In this document: piece by piece, positions 32,881 through 41,956 of the stretch
Position numbering within the stretch: position 1 is the stretch's first letter
How the letters are laid out: each line of letters begins with the position of its first letter
Position numbers and translations under genes: made by a program
From: Trinickia dabaoshanensis
GTDB taxonomy: Bacteria; Pseudomonadota; Gammaproteobacteria; Burkholderiales; Burkholderiaceae
DNA length: 64,000 nt
Reading direction: 5' to 3'
Assembly: GCF_002879885.1 (NCBI RefSeq)
Contig: NZ_PNYA01000004.1
Coordinates: 228,614-292,613 of the forward strand
Notes under the pieces: generated by a model
What the model was told of the DNA's origin: nothing
What the model saw: the letters and a program-made list of their open reading frames with translations, nothing else
Database searches by the model: none

Positions 32881-34026
32881 GTGAATCAAGAGAACAACGT
32901 TGGGCAAATCGATCAGCTAACAGGATTGCGTGCTTTTCTGGCGCTGTGGGTCGTGACCCGGCACTTGTTTTTCTCGTTCGAGAACGGGGCATTCATCGAT
33001 TTCGGTATGCGCTTCACCGCGTTCGACCACGGATACCTAGGCGTAGACGGCTTTTTCATTCTGAGCGGCTTCATCCTCGCCTACAACTACGCCAACGGCC
33101 GGCCGCTCGATTACCGGGCGTTCATCGGCGCGCGCTTCGCGCGCATCTACCCGGTCCATCTCATGACGCTGCTAGGCGCGCTCGGCCTCGTCCTCGTCAA
33201 GCAGTACGCGTTCCACAAACACGTGATCGGCACCGGACAAAACACCTATCCGGCACTTGCCGCCAACTTCGTGTTGCTCAACGCGTGGTCCTTCAAGTTC
33301 GTGACCGGTTGGAACGACGTCGCCTGGTCGGTCAGCGCGGAATGGTTCGCCTATGTGTTCTTCCCGCTCTTCGTCGCACTGGCGCCCGCCCGCAATCGCC
33401 TGTTCGCGGCGGGGCTCCTGTTGGTCCCCGCCGGCGCGCTGGCGATCTTGGAGTGGCGCTCGTCCACCGCATTGTCGTTGCCGGGAGGACTCGCACGATT
33501 GATCCCGGAGTTTTACGCCGGCGTCTTGTTGTTTCGATTGCGCCGCTGCTCGGGCTTCGCCACGCTGCCGCGCGTACTCGGTCTCGCGGCAATCGGCGTC
33601 ATGGTGCTCGGCATTGCCATCCAGCGCGATACGGTGACCGTTGCCGGCCTAGGCCTGCTGATCTTCGCGCTATCGTCCAACGCCGATTTCGTCGCTCCAT
33701 TGCTGGCGCTTCGTCCGATCGTTTACCTGGGCGAGATTTCGTATTGCATGTACATGGTGCAGCGCTTCCCGATGGAGGCACTAACGCTCGCCCGCAAAGC
33801 CAGTAGCGCGCTCGCGGGCTCACCCGTCGTGCAGCTAGTCGTGTTGCTCGCGATGCTGTTCGTGATGAGCCATTTGACGCACGTGATCATCGAACTGCCG
33901 GGCAGAAAGTGGTTGCGGCGCGTCCTCTCGGCTCAGCGTGTCCAACCGCGGACCGAGACGGCGCACGCGGCGGCGCGTGGAGCAGCCGACTTGTCGCACG
34001 CGCAAGAAGAAGGCGCCGCTACTTGA
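32881..34026 (+). CDS. Acyltransferase 3 family membrane protein
   Basis: Integral-membrane O-acyltransferase of the OafA/NodX type, which modifies exported glycans or lipids with acetyl or other acyl groups. The 381-residue protein has about ten membrane segments. The family signature is at the N-terminus: LTGLRAFLALWVVTRHLFF (Arg and His of the R-x(10)-H motif), then GYLGVDGFFILSGFILAY and ARFARIYPVHL. GTG 32881 follows AAGGGAGCCACC. A basic cytoplasmic tail of about 50 residues ends in the convergent overlap (8 bp) with the hydratase gene. The target is unknown. Confidence 0.92.
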   Translation: MNQENNVGQIDQLTGLRAFLALWVVTRHLFFSFENGAFIDFGMRFTAFDHGYLGVDGFFILSGFILAYNYANGRPLDYRAFIGARFARIYPVHLMTLLGALGLVLVKQYAFHKHVIGTGQNTYPALAANFVLLNAWSFKFVTGWNDVAWSVSAEWFAYVFFPLFVALAPARNRLFAAGLLLVPAGALAILEWRSSTALSLPGGLARLIPEFYAGVLLFRLRRCSGFATLPRVLGLAAIGVMVLGIAIQRDTVTVAGLGLLIFALSSNADFVAPLLALRPIVYLGEISYCMYMVQRFPMEALTLARKASSALAGSPVVQLVVLLAMLFVMSHLTHVIIELPGRKWLRRVLSAQRVQPRTETAHAAARGAADLSHAQEEGAAT

Positions 34027-34771
34027 TTTCGAATTCGATCTTCCCGAATCCTTCGATCTCGCCACGTACGACGCCGGGTCCCGTCGCGATGTAAAACGGC
34101 GTATAGGAGCCCGTCGTAAGCATCGTGCGGGCGGGAATCGAATGACCCGTTTCGAGCGTGCGCCCCACGAGCCAAGCGATCAAGCGCCGCGGATCGCCCG
34201 CCGGATGTCGTGCGACGCCTCGGAAGATCTCGTGGTTGCCGCAGTAAAAGCTGGCCTGCGGTGCGCTGAAATCGAAGCTGCGATCGTACGGACGGGTATC
34301 GCCGATCACCAAGGCCCCGTTGTTTTGAAAATCGGCGAGTTGAAGCAGCGGGTCCACGTCCGGCCACGAATCGAAGCGGCTATCGACGATCTCGACGACG
34401 ACCGACATCGTATCGATGGCATCGATCACCTCGTCGGCTTGCTCGGACAACGTATGGTCCACGTCCTCGGCAAAGCTGAACGCGATCTCGAGTTCGAGGC
34501 CGATCCGCGCATAGTCGCTTTGCCGGATGCCCGCCGCCGCGCCGAATACTTTGCTCGCAGGTAAAGGCGAGCATAGCGGCTCGGCCGTCGGCGAGCCCGC
34601 GCCGATCTTGTATCCCGCGCACCCGCCCAACTCCGCGAGCACGAGTTGCTGCACGAGATAGGCTTCGCCGGCATCGGCGCTCTTGCCGGTGCCGAGCGAG
34701 CCCGGGTCGATCAGGGTATGGGTGCGCCGCGCTTGCAGCAGCCGCGCGGCGAGTTCTTGCGGGTGGCTCAT
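34019..34771 (-). CDS. 2-keto-4-pentenoate hydratase-like protein (MhpD/FAH superfamily)
   Basis: A 250-residue member of the fumarylacetoacetate hydrolase superfamily, hydratase branch, acting on 2-hydroxydienoates in aromatic meta-cleavage or on related keto acids. AELGGCAGYKIG and GLELEIAFSF (acidic metal ligands) are the family marks, with ADFQNNGALVIG further on. It starts 2 bp after the porin stop on the same strand, an intimate link suggesting co-expression. No other meta-cleavage genes are near, so the substrate is open. Confidence 0.88.
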   Translation of the reverse strand: MSHPQELAARLLQARRTHTLIDPGSLGTGKSADAGEAYLVQQLVLAELGGCAGYKIGAGSPTAEPLCSPLPASKVFGAAAGIRQSDYARIGLELEIAFSFAEDVDHTLSEQADEVIDAIDTMSVVVEIVDSRFDSWPDVDPLLQLADFQNNGALVIGDTRPYDRSFDFSAPQASFYCGNHEIFRGVARHPAGDPRRLIAWLVGRTLETGHSIPARTMLTTGSYTPFYIATGPGVVRGEIEGFGKIEFEIK

Positions 34772-34773
34772 AC

Positions 34774-35940
34774 TTAGAACTTGTGGCGAATCCCCACGCG
34801 CGCGACGGCCTGCTTCGAGGTGCTCGACAAATCGTCCGCACCCGGGACGTACGCGTGATCGAGCGAAGAGCCGGTGCTGTCGCCCGCCACCTTCTGGAAG
34901 GCGCCTTGGATATACACGTCGGTGCGCTTCGAGAGGTTGTAGTCGACCATCAGCCCGAACGTATGGATCTTCGGCTTCACGCCACCGAGCGTCGTATCGT
35001 AGTTTTCCATCGTATAGATGTACTGCGCGCCCACGTACAGCGCGGGCGTGAGCTGATACTTGCCGTTGACTTCGAAGTTTTGGAACTTCAGCGTATTGAC
35101 CGTGGCTCCGGCGAGCGGCCCCGTGGTGGGGACGAGCGAATCGAGGCTCGTGAAGTACGAATTGTTGCCGGTCGGGTTGCTGATGTTCGTATTCGTATAC
35201 ACGAAGCCGGCGGTCGCGGGACCGAACGTATAGTTGATGCCGCCGCCGAACACGCGCAGCCGCGACGAGACGAAGTTCGCGTCGTTCGTCGCGATCGCGC
35301 CGCCCGTCGTCGCGCCTGGATTGTTCGCCTGCAAATACGCCGCGGCCACCAGCAAACCGCCGCGCTGATATTGGCCACCGAGGCTGTATTGACGATTGTT
35401 CGAGAAGCCCGTGTCGTTGCTGAAACTATAGGTGCCGCCGAATTGGAAGCCGGCGTAGTCGGGGCTCGCGTATTTGATCGTGTTATTGACGCGGAACGAA
35501 TTGTCCGTATTGTCGTTGTCGAACGGGTGCGACAGCAGATAACCGCCCCAATTGCCGTTCGCCGTGGTCGGTGCGAGATAGTCGACCAGCGCGTCGTACT
35601 GACGGCCGAGCGTGACCGTGCCGGCTTCGCTCGACAAGCCGACGAACGCCTGCCGGCCGAACATGCGGCCGCCTTGCCCCAGGCGGCCCGAGTTCACGTC
35701 GAAACCGTTTTCAAGTTGGAAGACCGCCTTCAGGCCGTTACCGAGATCTTCCGAGCCCTTCAAGCCCCAACGGCTGCCCTGAGCAAAGCCGCTGGCAAGC
35801 TCGTAGTTGTGCTTGCCCTGAACATTGTTGGTGTAATTGAGACCTTCGTCGATCAGCCCGTACAACGTCACGCTCGATTGCGCGAACGCGGGCGCAGCGA
35901 ACGCTCCCAACGCGGCGAGCGCAAACAGGTGCTTTTTCAT
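34774..35940 (-). CDS. Gram-negative trimeric porin (Burkholderia OmpC/OpcP type)
   Basis: Outer-membrane general diffusion porin, 388 residues. The signal peptide MKKHLFALAALGAFAAPAFA is followed by QSSVTLYGLIDEGLNY, the canonical start of Burkholderiaceae porins. RQAFVGLSSEAGTVTLGRQY is the L3-adjacent signature, and the terminal VARVGIRHKF ends in Phe, as required for BAM-mediated assembly. ATG 35940 follows GGAGCACTCG; a longer start at 35952 is not needed. It is followed 2 bp later by the hydratase. Confidence 0.95.
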   Translation of the reverse strand: MKKHLFALAALGAFAAPAFAQSSVTLYGLIDEGLNYTNNVQGKHNYELASGFAQGSRWGLKGSEDLGNGLKAVFQLENGFDVNSGRLGQGGRMFGRQAFVGLSSEAGTVTLGRQYDALVDYLAPTTANGNWGGYLLSHPFDNDNTDNSFRVNNTIKYASPDYAGFQFGGTYSFSNDTGFSNNRQYSLGGQYQRGGLLVAAAYLQANNPGATTGGAIATNDANFVSSRLRVFGGGINYTFGPATAGFVYTNTNISNPTGNNSYFTSLDSLVPTTGPLAGATVNTLKFQNFEVNGKYQLTPALYVGAQYIYTMENYDTTLGGVKPKIHTFGLMVDYNLSKRTDVYIQGAFQKVAGDSTGSSLDHAYVPGADDLSSTSKQAVARVGIRHKF

Positions 35941-36296
35941 CGAGTGCTCCAAGCCGGCAAGTGAATTAGAAAGGTTCTATGACCGGGCCGCGCCCGGCTC
36001 TTTGTTATCGGCGATAGGATCGCTTTGGGCCTTCCCCGCACTATTCGCCGCGATACGCCGCGACGTGATGGACACGATGGTTGCACGAGCGTGTCCGCAA
36101 GTCCATCTCGCGCTGCACACCGACTCGGCACCGTTGCTTATTGCCAACTGATTGGCGTTAGGCGGTACGCAATCGGCCGGACCGTTTTGATAGATACCGG
36201 CAAAAAATATCCGCAACCCCGAATTTTCCCTTAGAAGAACTTGCCGGGTTTTAGCCACCTCTTTCAGCCACCCCATGCGTCAACGGGAAAATCCAA
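35941..36296. other. Gene-free upstream region of the porin gene
   Basis: No gene is supported in these 356 bases between two minus-strand genes. They should carry the porin promoter. A GC hairpin (CCGGGC, three bases, GCCCGG at 35983-35997) falls within about 60 bp of the porin start. On the minus strand it would lie in the leader and might limit or time translation. No clear -35/-10 pair was identified. Confidence 0.5.
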
Positions 36297-36761
36297 TTAA
36301 TGCGAGTCGGCGGGTTTGTCGGCATCGTCTTGGCAAAAGATCGCCGTTATGAACGGTCCGACGTGATGAACGATGGCCGAACTTCCGCCGGCCCTGACCG
36401 CCGCCTTGACGCTGTCGGTCGAGCCGAGCACGACCGCGCCGTAGGCGGAATCGGCGAGCGGCTTGCCGTCGCCTTTGTGGAACAGCGGATCGTCCTTTTG
36501 ATAACCGACGATCGCGAAAACGTGAAAGCCGAACGCGGTCAGATCCGCCGCGCGCGTTGGATTGAAAGCGTTGATCGAATTGGCTTCGACATGCGTGGGA
36601 TGCGGGTCGATCAAGCCTTGCGATTCCAACGCTCCGACGAATTCGTGGGCCGGACGATCGCAATGCAGCGGCTCGTCGAGCGACGTGGCGAATGCCGGTA
36701 CACAAAACGCGCCGGCGGCAAGAACGATGGCAGTGGCGGTAACGATGGCGAAACGGTTCAT
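36297..36761 (-). CDS. Small secreted protein of unknown function
   Basis: A 154-residue protein with a clear signal peptide (MNRFAIVTATAIVLAAGAF, with cleavage after PAFA). ATG 36761 is chosen for this reason over an upstream extension to 36842. The mature part is about 125 residues with two cysteines (LHCDRPAH near the start and AIFCQDD near the end) that could form a disulfide closing the domain. FGFHVFAIVGYQKDDPLFHKG is a recognisable hydrophobic core, but I cannot name the family. Confidence 0.82.
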   Translation of the reverse strand: MNRFAIVTATAIVLAAGAFCVPAFATSLDEPLHCDRPAHEFVGALESQGLIDPHPTHVEANSINAFNPTRAADLTAFGFHVFAIVGYQKDDPLFHKGDGKPLADSAYGAVVLGSTDSVKAAVRAGGSSAIVHHVGPFITAIFCQDDADKPADSH

Positions 36762-36952
36762 ATGACGGTGGCGCCCGCTCATGCGGCGGGGCGTGGAAAT
36801 CGAGTCGGGTTTGCTGCGTTGCACGCGGCGTGCCGAATCCAATTTAGCCGAATGCGCGGCACTTTACCGCGTTTTACGGCGGCGTGCCGCATCCGGCGCC
36901 GGTATGTCCAGGTGGAAAGCAAGCCCCCGTAAAAGCGTATATATTTCTGCGG

Positions 36953-37639
36953 ATGGATAAACGCGCAGACCCTTCCAATCGCGCCATCGCGCCCATGCCT
37001 CGCACATGGGACGCTCGGCTCGCTCGCCGTCTCGTCACACCGCTCAAAACCTCACGCGTTACCCCGAATCACCTGACCACCGTCAGGCTCGCCGTGGGCG
37101 TCGCCGGCGCGGTCGCGCTCGCGCGCGGCGGGTTCGTGGCGACCAATCTCGGCGCGTTGCTGATCGTGCTGTCCAATTTCATCGACCATACGGACGGCGA
37201 ACTCGCACGCATCAGCGGCAAATCGAGTAAGTTCGGCCACTTTTACGACTTGGCGAGCGATGCGTTCGTCACCATCGCCTTGTTCGTTTGCATGGGCCTC
37301 GGCGTCGCGGCATCGCACGGCGAGCGGCCTCTGTCGCAATTCACCGGGCTCGGCGCCATCGCCGGCGTCGCGGTCGCGCTGATCTTCTATCTGCGCATGC
37401 GGATCGAATCCATGGCGGGCAAAGCCGGAACGCAACAAGCATCGGCGGCGGGCTTCGAAACCGAAGACGTGCTTTACTTGTTGCCGCTCGTTACGCTCAC
37501 TCAGCAAGTCGAACCGTTTCTGATCGCGGCATCGATCGGTGCGCCCGTATTCGCGCTGTGGGTCACCTTCGACTATCGGCGCGTCGTGCGCCGCGCACGC
37601 CCGGCGCGGCAGCCCAGCGAAGCGTGGGTGTCGAGGTGA
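36953..37639 (+). CDS. CDP-alcohol phosphotransferase of the phosphonate cluster
   Basis: Inner-membrane enzyme that displaces CMP from a CDP- or CMP-linked group onto an alcohol acceptor. The 228-residue protein carries the complete family motif D81-G-x2-A-R-x8-G95-x3-D99-x3-D103 in HTDGELARISG and KFGHFYDLASD, with about six hydrophobic segments. It is the first gene of a coupled run: its stop overlaps the oxygenase GTG. In this setting CMP-AEP is the likely donor and diacylglycerol or another lipid alcohol the acceptor, giving a phosphonolipid. The motif is seen; the substrates are inferred. Confidence 0.9.
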   Translation: MDKRADPSNRAIAPMPRTWDARLARRLVTPLKTSRVTPNHLTTVRLAVGVAGAVALARGGFVATNLGALLIVLSNFIDHTDGELARISGKSSKFGHFYDLASDAFVTIALFVCMGLGVAASHGERPLSQFTGLGAIAGVAVALIFYLRMRIESMAGKAGTQQASAAGFETEDVLYLLPLVTLTQQVEPFLIAASIGAPVFALWVTFDYRRVVRRARPARQPSEAWVSR

Positions 37640-38448
37640 ACGCGCGCGTTCACGACGCGTGCGCGCCGGCGCCCGCGCGGCTCGACGATTCATCCTCGCT
37701 CGATCGCGCGTTGCGCGTCTCGATCGACACGCTCGATCGCAAACGGCTGCGCGAGCAGTTCGTCGATCAAGGGGCATTCGTCTATGTCGATCGCTTTGTG
37801 CCCGGCGAGCTCACGGCTCGGCTCGCCGAGAGCGCACGCGCGTTGCTGCCGGCGGTCAATCGCAATTACCTGCCCGGCCACAAGCAAGGCGGCAGCGTCA
37901 GCCGCCATACGATCGATCGCCTCGCACCGCACATCGCCGAACTGTATCGCTCGCGCGTGCTGGTGGAGTGGCTCGAGGCAATCACCGGCGATAAGCTGCT
38001 GCCCTCGCCGCAGGACGATCCGCACGCCTACGCGCTCTACTACTACACGCGCGAGGGCGATCACATCGGCTGGCATTACGACACCTCATACTACGAAGGA
38101 CGGCGCTACACGCTGCTCATCGGCGTGATCGACGATTCGTCGTGCCGCCTCGACTACGAGCTGCACACGCGCACACCCGGCGCGTCGCCCGTGGCCGATT
38201 CGATTCAATACCCGCCGGGCGCGATCGTGCTCTTCGACGGCGACAAACTGCGCCATCGGATCACACCTTCCAAAGCCGGCGAAATGCGCGTGTCGCTGAC
38301 GTTCGAGTATGTGACCGACGCGCGCATGCGTCCGTGGCGCCGGTTCGTGTCGAACATGAAAGACGCCATCGCGTATTTCGGCTTCCGCCAAGTATTCAAC
38401 GTGTTTGGCGCCAAAGGCAGGCCGTCCGCCGGCCCGGACACCGCATGA
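37636..38448 (+). CDS. Fe(II)/2-oxoglutarate-dependent oxygenase of the phosphonate cluster
   Basis: A 270-residue double-stranded beta-helix dioxygenase. The iron triad is His147-x-Asp149 (IGWHYDTSYYEG) and His207 (KLRHRIT), with Arg218 (GEMRVSLTFEY) for 2-oxoglutarate. GTG 37636 overlaps the preceding stop (GTGA); GTG 37624 is an alternative. Such enzymes hydroxylate carbon next to phosphorus in other phosphonate pathways, so hydroxylation of an AEP headgroup or of the lipid chain is a reasonable guess. The C-terminus runs on in ATGA overlap into the flippase-like gene. Confidence 0.88.
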   Translation: MNARVHDACAPAPARLDDSSSLDRALRVSIDTLDRKRLREQFVDQGAFVYVDRFVPGELTARLAESARALLPAVNRNYLPGHKQGGSVSRHTIDRLAPHIAELYRSRVLVEWLEAITGDKLLPSPQDDPHAYALYYYTREGDHIGWHYDTSYYEGRRYTLLIGVIDDSSCRLDYELHTRTPGASPVADSIQYPPGAIVLFDGDKLRHRITPSKAGEMRVSLTFEYVTDARMRPWRRFVSNMKDAIAYFGFRQVFNVFGAKGRPSAGPDTA

Positions 38449-39449
38449 CGCGCACTGCCGCGATTGCGTTATCGATCGGTGTGGCGCTCTTCATCGCGTT
38501 GCTCGCATGGCAAGGCGCGGGCGCCGTCGCCGCGGCGCTGGCCACGGCCGGTTGGGGTCTCGCGCTCGTCGCGGCGTTTCACGTCGTGCCGCTCGTCATC
38601 GATGCGGCGGCCATTGCCGTGCTGATCGAGGGGCCGGGCTCGTTTTCGAACGCGCTCCGTGCCAGGTGGGTGGGCGAATCCGTCAATAGCTTGCTGCCCG
38701 CGGGGCAAATCGGCGGCCCGGTGCTGATGGCGCGCCATCTCGCGCAAAAAGGCTGGCCGATGCACGATGCGGCGGCGGCCGTCACCGTATCGACGACCAT
38801 GCAATCGGTCGCGCAAATCGTGTTCGCCATCGTGGGCATGCTGATGTTCGCCGCGTTCGCCCACGGGCGCGGCGCGGGCGCGATGCATGCGCTGCATCTG
38901 GCCGCGCTCGCCGCGAGCGGCGTGCTCGCGGTCGCGATCGGCGCTTTCTACTATGCACAGCAACGCGGTTTGTTCGGGCGCTTCTCCCGCGTGATCGGCA
39001 AGTTCTTCGGCCCACACGGCGCGATGGCGTCGGCGGCGGGCGCGGATGCCATCGATGCGGCGGTGCGCGCACTGTATCGCCGGCGCGCGCGGATCGCCGC
39101 CACGTTCGCGCTGAGCTTGGCCGGATGGCTCGTCGGCATCGGCGAAGTGTGGCTCGCCCTTTTTTTCATCGGCCACCCCGTGAGTGCGTTGGACGCCTTA
39201 TTGCTCGAAAGCGTGGGACAGGCAATACGCGGCGCCGCGTTCGCGATTCCGGGTTCGCTCGGTGCGCAAGAAGGCGGGTACTTGCTGCTCGCGCACGTCG
39301 TGGGCCTCTCGCCCGAGGCGGCGCTCGCTTTATCGTTGGCGAAGCGCGCCCGGGAGTTGGCACTCGGGCTGCCCGGCATGGTCTATTTGCAGTGGAGTGA
39401 AAGAGATTGGCGACGCCGGCGCATGCCCGGCTTGCCCCTTGCCGATTGA
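38445..39449 (+). CDS. HpnL/UPF0104-type flippase-like membrane protein
   Basis: A 334-residue polytopic protein of the lysylphosphatidylglycerol synthase transmembrane family (YbhN/HpnL branch). The conserved segments are ARWVGESVNSLLPAGQIGGP and AFAIPGSLGAQEGGYLLLAH. The family includes the flippase domain of MprF and hopanoid-cluster HpnL. It overlaps the oxygenase by 4 bp. Lying among lipid-phosphonate genes, it probably moves or presents the modified lipid. No catalytic domain is attached. Confidence 0.88.
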   Translation: MTRTAAIALSIGVALFIALLAWQGAGAVAAALATAGWGLALVAAFHVVPLVIDAAAIAVLIEGPGSFSNALRARWVGESVNSLLPAGQIGGPVLMARHLAQKGWPMHDAAAAVTVSTTMQSVAQIVFAIVGMLMFAAFAHGRGAGAMHALHLAALAASGVLAVAIGAFYYAQQRGLFGRFSRVIGKFFGPHGAMASAAGADAIDAAVRALYRRRARIAATFALSLAGWLVGIGEVWLALFFIGHPVSALDALLLESVGQAIRGAAFAIPGSLGAQEGGYLLLAHVVGLSPEAALALSLAKRARELALGLPGMVYLQWSERDWRRRRMPGLPLAD

Positions 39450-39497
39450 CGCACACAGGCCGTCGCGCCACTCGGCTCTTGCCAGGAGAAAAAGAAC

Positions 39498-40262
39498 ATG
39501 CGAGCGATCATTCTCGCCGCGGGCCTCGGCCTGCGCCTACAGCAACCGCCGCAACAGCAGTTTCCGAAGTGCTTGTTGCGCTTTCAAGGCGTGACGCTAC
39601 TCGAGCGCCATTTGCGGGCGCTGCGCGCGCTCGGCGTCGACGAGATCGAACTCGCGCTCGGGTTCCAGCCCGAGCAAGTCGAAGCCGAACTCGATCGGAT
39701 CGAATGGCAGCCGCGGCCCGCGATCGTGCTGAACCCGCGATACGACCTGGGTAGCGTGCTGACCGTGCACACGATGGCCGATGCGCTGACGCGCGGCGGC
39801 GACGTGCTGCTGATGGACGCCGATGTTTTGTACGACGAAGCGATTCTGCGCGCGCTCGTCACCGGACCGAGCACCGACCGGTTGCTGATCGACCGCGATT
39901 TCGAAACGGGCGACGAGCCCGTGAAACTGTGCCTGAAGGACGGCGTGCCGGTGGAGTTGCGCAAGCAGCTTGCGGTCGGGCTCCAATACGACACGATCGG
40001 CGAATCGGTCGGCTTTTTCCGTTTCCGCGAAGAGACCGCGCGCAGGCTTGCGCAGATCGTTGCCGGATACGTGACGAGCGACCGGCAGAACATGCCCCAC
40101 GAGGAGGCGGTGCGCGACCTGTTGCTCGAAGGCGGGCGCCGCTACGACGTAGCCGACGTCACGGGCTTGCCGTGGATCGAGATCGACTTTCCCGGCGACG
40201 TCGCGCGCGCCGAGACCGAAGTCTTGCCGCGCCTCGCCCAACCCGCGGGAGCCGTACGATGA
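39498..40262 (+). CDS. Stand-alone nucleotidyltransferase (LicC/PntC-like)
   Basis: A 254-residue sugar-nucleotidyltransferase-fold enzyme. The nucleotide loop [11 protein letters not shown], the lysine motif [11 protein letters not shown] and the metal-binding [11 protein letters not shown] are present. LicC and PntC relatives couple CTP to phosphocholine or AEP. The C-terminal half has [25 protein letters not shown], a pattern shared with those proteins. CAGGAGAAAAAGAAC precedes ATG 39498, and the stop overlaps pepM (ATGA). With a second such domain fused to PepM, one of them may make CMP-AEP and the other another activated head group. Confidence 0.88.
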   Translation: MRAIILAAGLGLRLQQPPQQQFPKCLLRFQGVTLLERHLRALRALGVDEIELALGFQPEQVEAELDRIEWQPRPAIVLNPRYDLGSVLTVHTMADALTRGGDVLLMDADVLYDEAILRALVTGPSTDRLLIDRDFETGDEPVKLCLKDGVPVELRKQLAVGLQYDTIGESVGFFRFREETARRLAQIVAGYVTSDRQNMPHEEAVRDLLLEGGRRYDVADVTGLPWIEIDFPGDVARAETEVLPRLAQPAGAVR

Positions 40263-41956
40263 ACGCGCGCGAGCCAGCAATTGCGTCGCGCTCGCGCTTC
40301 GAACGGCTGCGCGACATGCTCGTGAGCGACGAGCTCGAATTCCTGATGGAGGCGCACAACGGCTTATCCGCGCGTATCGTGCGCGAGGCCGGCTTCAATG
40401 GCATTTGGGCGTCGGGGTTGGCGATCTCCGCGCAATTCGGCGTGCGCGACAACAACGAGGCCAGTTGGACCCAAGTGGTCGATACGCTGGAATTCATGGC
40501 CGACGCGAGCGACCTGCCGATCTTGCTCGACGGCGATACCGGTTACGGCAACTTCAACAACGTGCGGCGCCTCGTGCGCAAGCTCGAGCAACGCGGCATC
40601 GCCGGCGTGTGCATCGAGGATAAACAATTCCCGAAGACGAACAGTTTCATCGGCGGCGAGCGCCAACCGCTGGCCGACGTGGACGAGTTCTGCGGAAAGA
40701 TCAAAGCGGGTAAAGATTCGCAGTCCGAAGCAAGCTTTTCGATCGTGGCGCGCGTGGAGGCATTGATCGCGGGCTGGGGGCTGGACGAAGCGCTCGAGCG
40801 CGCCGAAGCGTATCGCCAGGCCGGCGCCGATGCGATCCTGATCCACAGCAAGCTCTCGCGCCCCGACGAAATTCTGGCGTTCGCGCGCGAGTGGGCGGGC
40901 CGGGCCCCGCTCGTCATCGTCCCGACGAAGTACTACAGTACGCCCACCGAAGTCTTCCGCAAGGCGGGGATCAGCACCGTCATTTGGGCGAACCATCTCG
41001 TGCGTGCGGCCGCTTCGTCGATGCAGGCCGTGGCGAAAGAGATTCGCGAAAGCGAAACCCTCGTCAATGTCGAGGACCGGATCGCCAGCGTCGAAGAAAT
41101 CTTCCGCCTGCAAGATGCCGACGAGTACGCGGCGGCCGAACGCGTCTATTTGTCGGCGTCGCACAAGCCCGGCGCCGCGATCGTGCTGGCGGCAAGCCGC
41201 GGCCGTGGGCTCGAGGCCGTCACGGCCGAGCGGCCCAAAGTGATGTTGCCCGTGGCCGGCAAGCCGCTGTTGCGCTGGCTCGTCGATGCATTCAAGAAGC
41301 AAGGCATCAATGACATCGCGGTCGTCGGCGGATATCGCGCCGACGCGATCGACGCCACCGGCATCAAACTCGTCGTCAATGAAGCGCACGCGCAGACCGG
41401 CGAGCTCGCGTCGCTCGCCTGCGCCGTCGATGCGGGAGCGTTGACGGCCGATACCGTGCTCTCCTACGGCGATCTGCTGTTTCGCAGCTATATCCTGCGC
41501 GACCTCGCCGAAAGCGAGGCGCCGTTCACCGTCGTCGTCGATTCGTCGCAATCGCACGCATCGAATTCAAGCGTGCGAGATTTCGCCTACTGTTCGACGC
41601 CCGACGACCGCGCCCTATTCGGCCGCAAGACATTGCTTCAGCGCATACATAGCGGCAGGCCGGGTGCGGCGCCGCCCGACGGCAGGTGGATCGGATTGCT
41701 CAGCGTTCGCGGGCAAGGCATCGAGCGGATGCGGACGATGCTTGCCGAGTTGAGGCTCAAGCCCGATTTCGACGCCCTCGACGTGCCCGCGCTGCTCAAC
41801 GCGCTCATCGACGCGGGCGAAGCCGTGGAAGTGCAGTACGTGCACGGGCATTGGTGCGGCGTGAACGACCTCGAAGATTTCCGGCGCGCGGGTGACTTCG
41901 CGCATGCGCAGACGCCGTTCGCCGTCGCGCGCAACGGCCAAGGTGGCACCTTATGA
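40259..41956 (+). CDS. pepM: Phosphoenolpyruvate mutase fused to a nucleotidyltransferase domain
   Basis: First enzyme of almost all phosphonate pathways: rearranges PEP to phosphonopyruvate. Residues 14-295 form the PepM domain with Asp91/Asp93 ([10 protein letters not shown]) and the diagnostic loop [11 protein letters not shown] (120-130), which separates mutase from isocitrate-lyase relatives. From about residue 306 a nucleotidyltransferase domain follows: [23 protein letters not shown], in which the usual LAAGxGxRL reads LAASRGRGL, then [11 protein letters not shown] in place of the Asp-x-Asp motif region. The 565-residue length fits PepM-cytidylyltransferase fusions. Overlaps by 4 bp on both sides. 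Confidence 0.95.
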   Translation: MNAREPAIASRSRFERLRDMLVSDELEFLMEAHNGLSARIVREAGFNGIWASGLAISAQFGVRDNNEASWTQVVDTLEFMADASDLPILLDGDTGYGNFNNVRRLVRKLEQRGIAGVCIEDKQFPKTNSFIGGERQPLADVDEFCGKIKAGKDSQSEASFSIVARVEALIAGWGLDEALERAEAYRQAGADAILIHSKLSRPDEILAFAREWAGRAPLVIVPTKYYSTPTEVFRKAGISTVIWANHLVRAAASSMQAVAKEIRESETLVNVEDRIASVEEIFRLQDADEYAAAERVYLSASHKPGAAIVLAASRGRGLEAVTAERPKVMLPVAGKPLLRWLVDAFKKQGINDIAVVGGYRADAIDATGIKLVVNEAHAQTGELASLACAVDAGALTADTVLSYGDLLFRSYILRDLAESEAPFTVVVDSSQSHASNSSVRDFAYCSTPDDRALFGRKTLLQRIHSGRPGAAPPDGRWIGLLSVRGQGIERMRTMLAELRLKPDFDALDVPALLNALIDAGEAVEVQYVHGHWCGVNDLEDFRRAGDFAHAQTPFAVARNGQGGTL

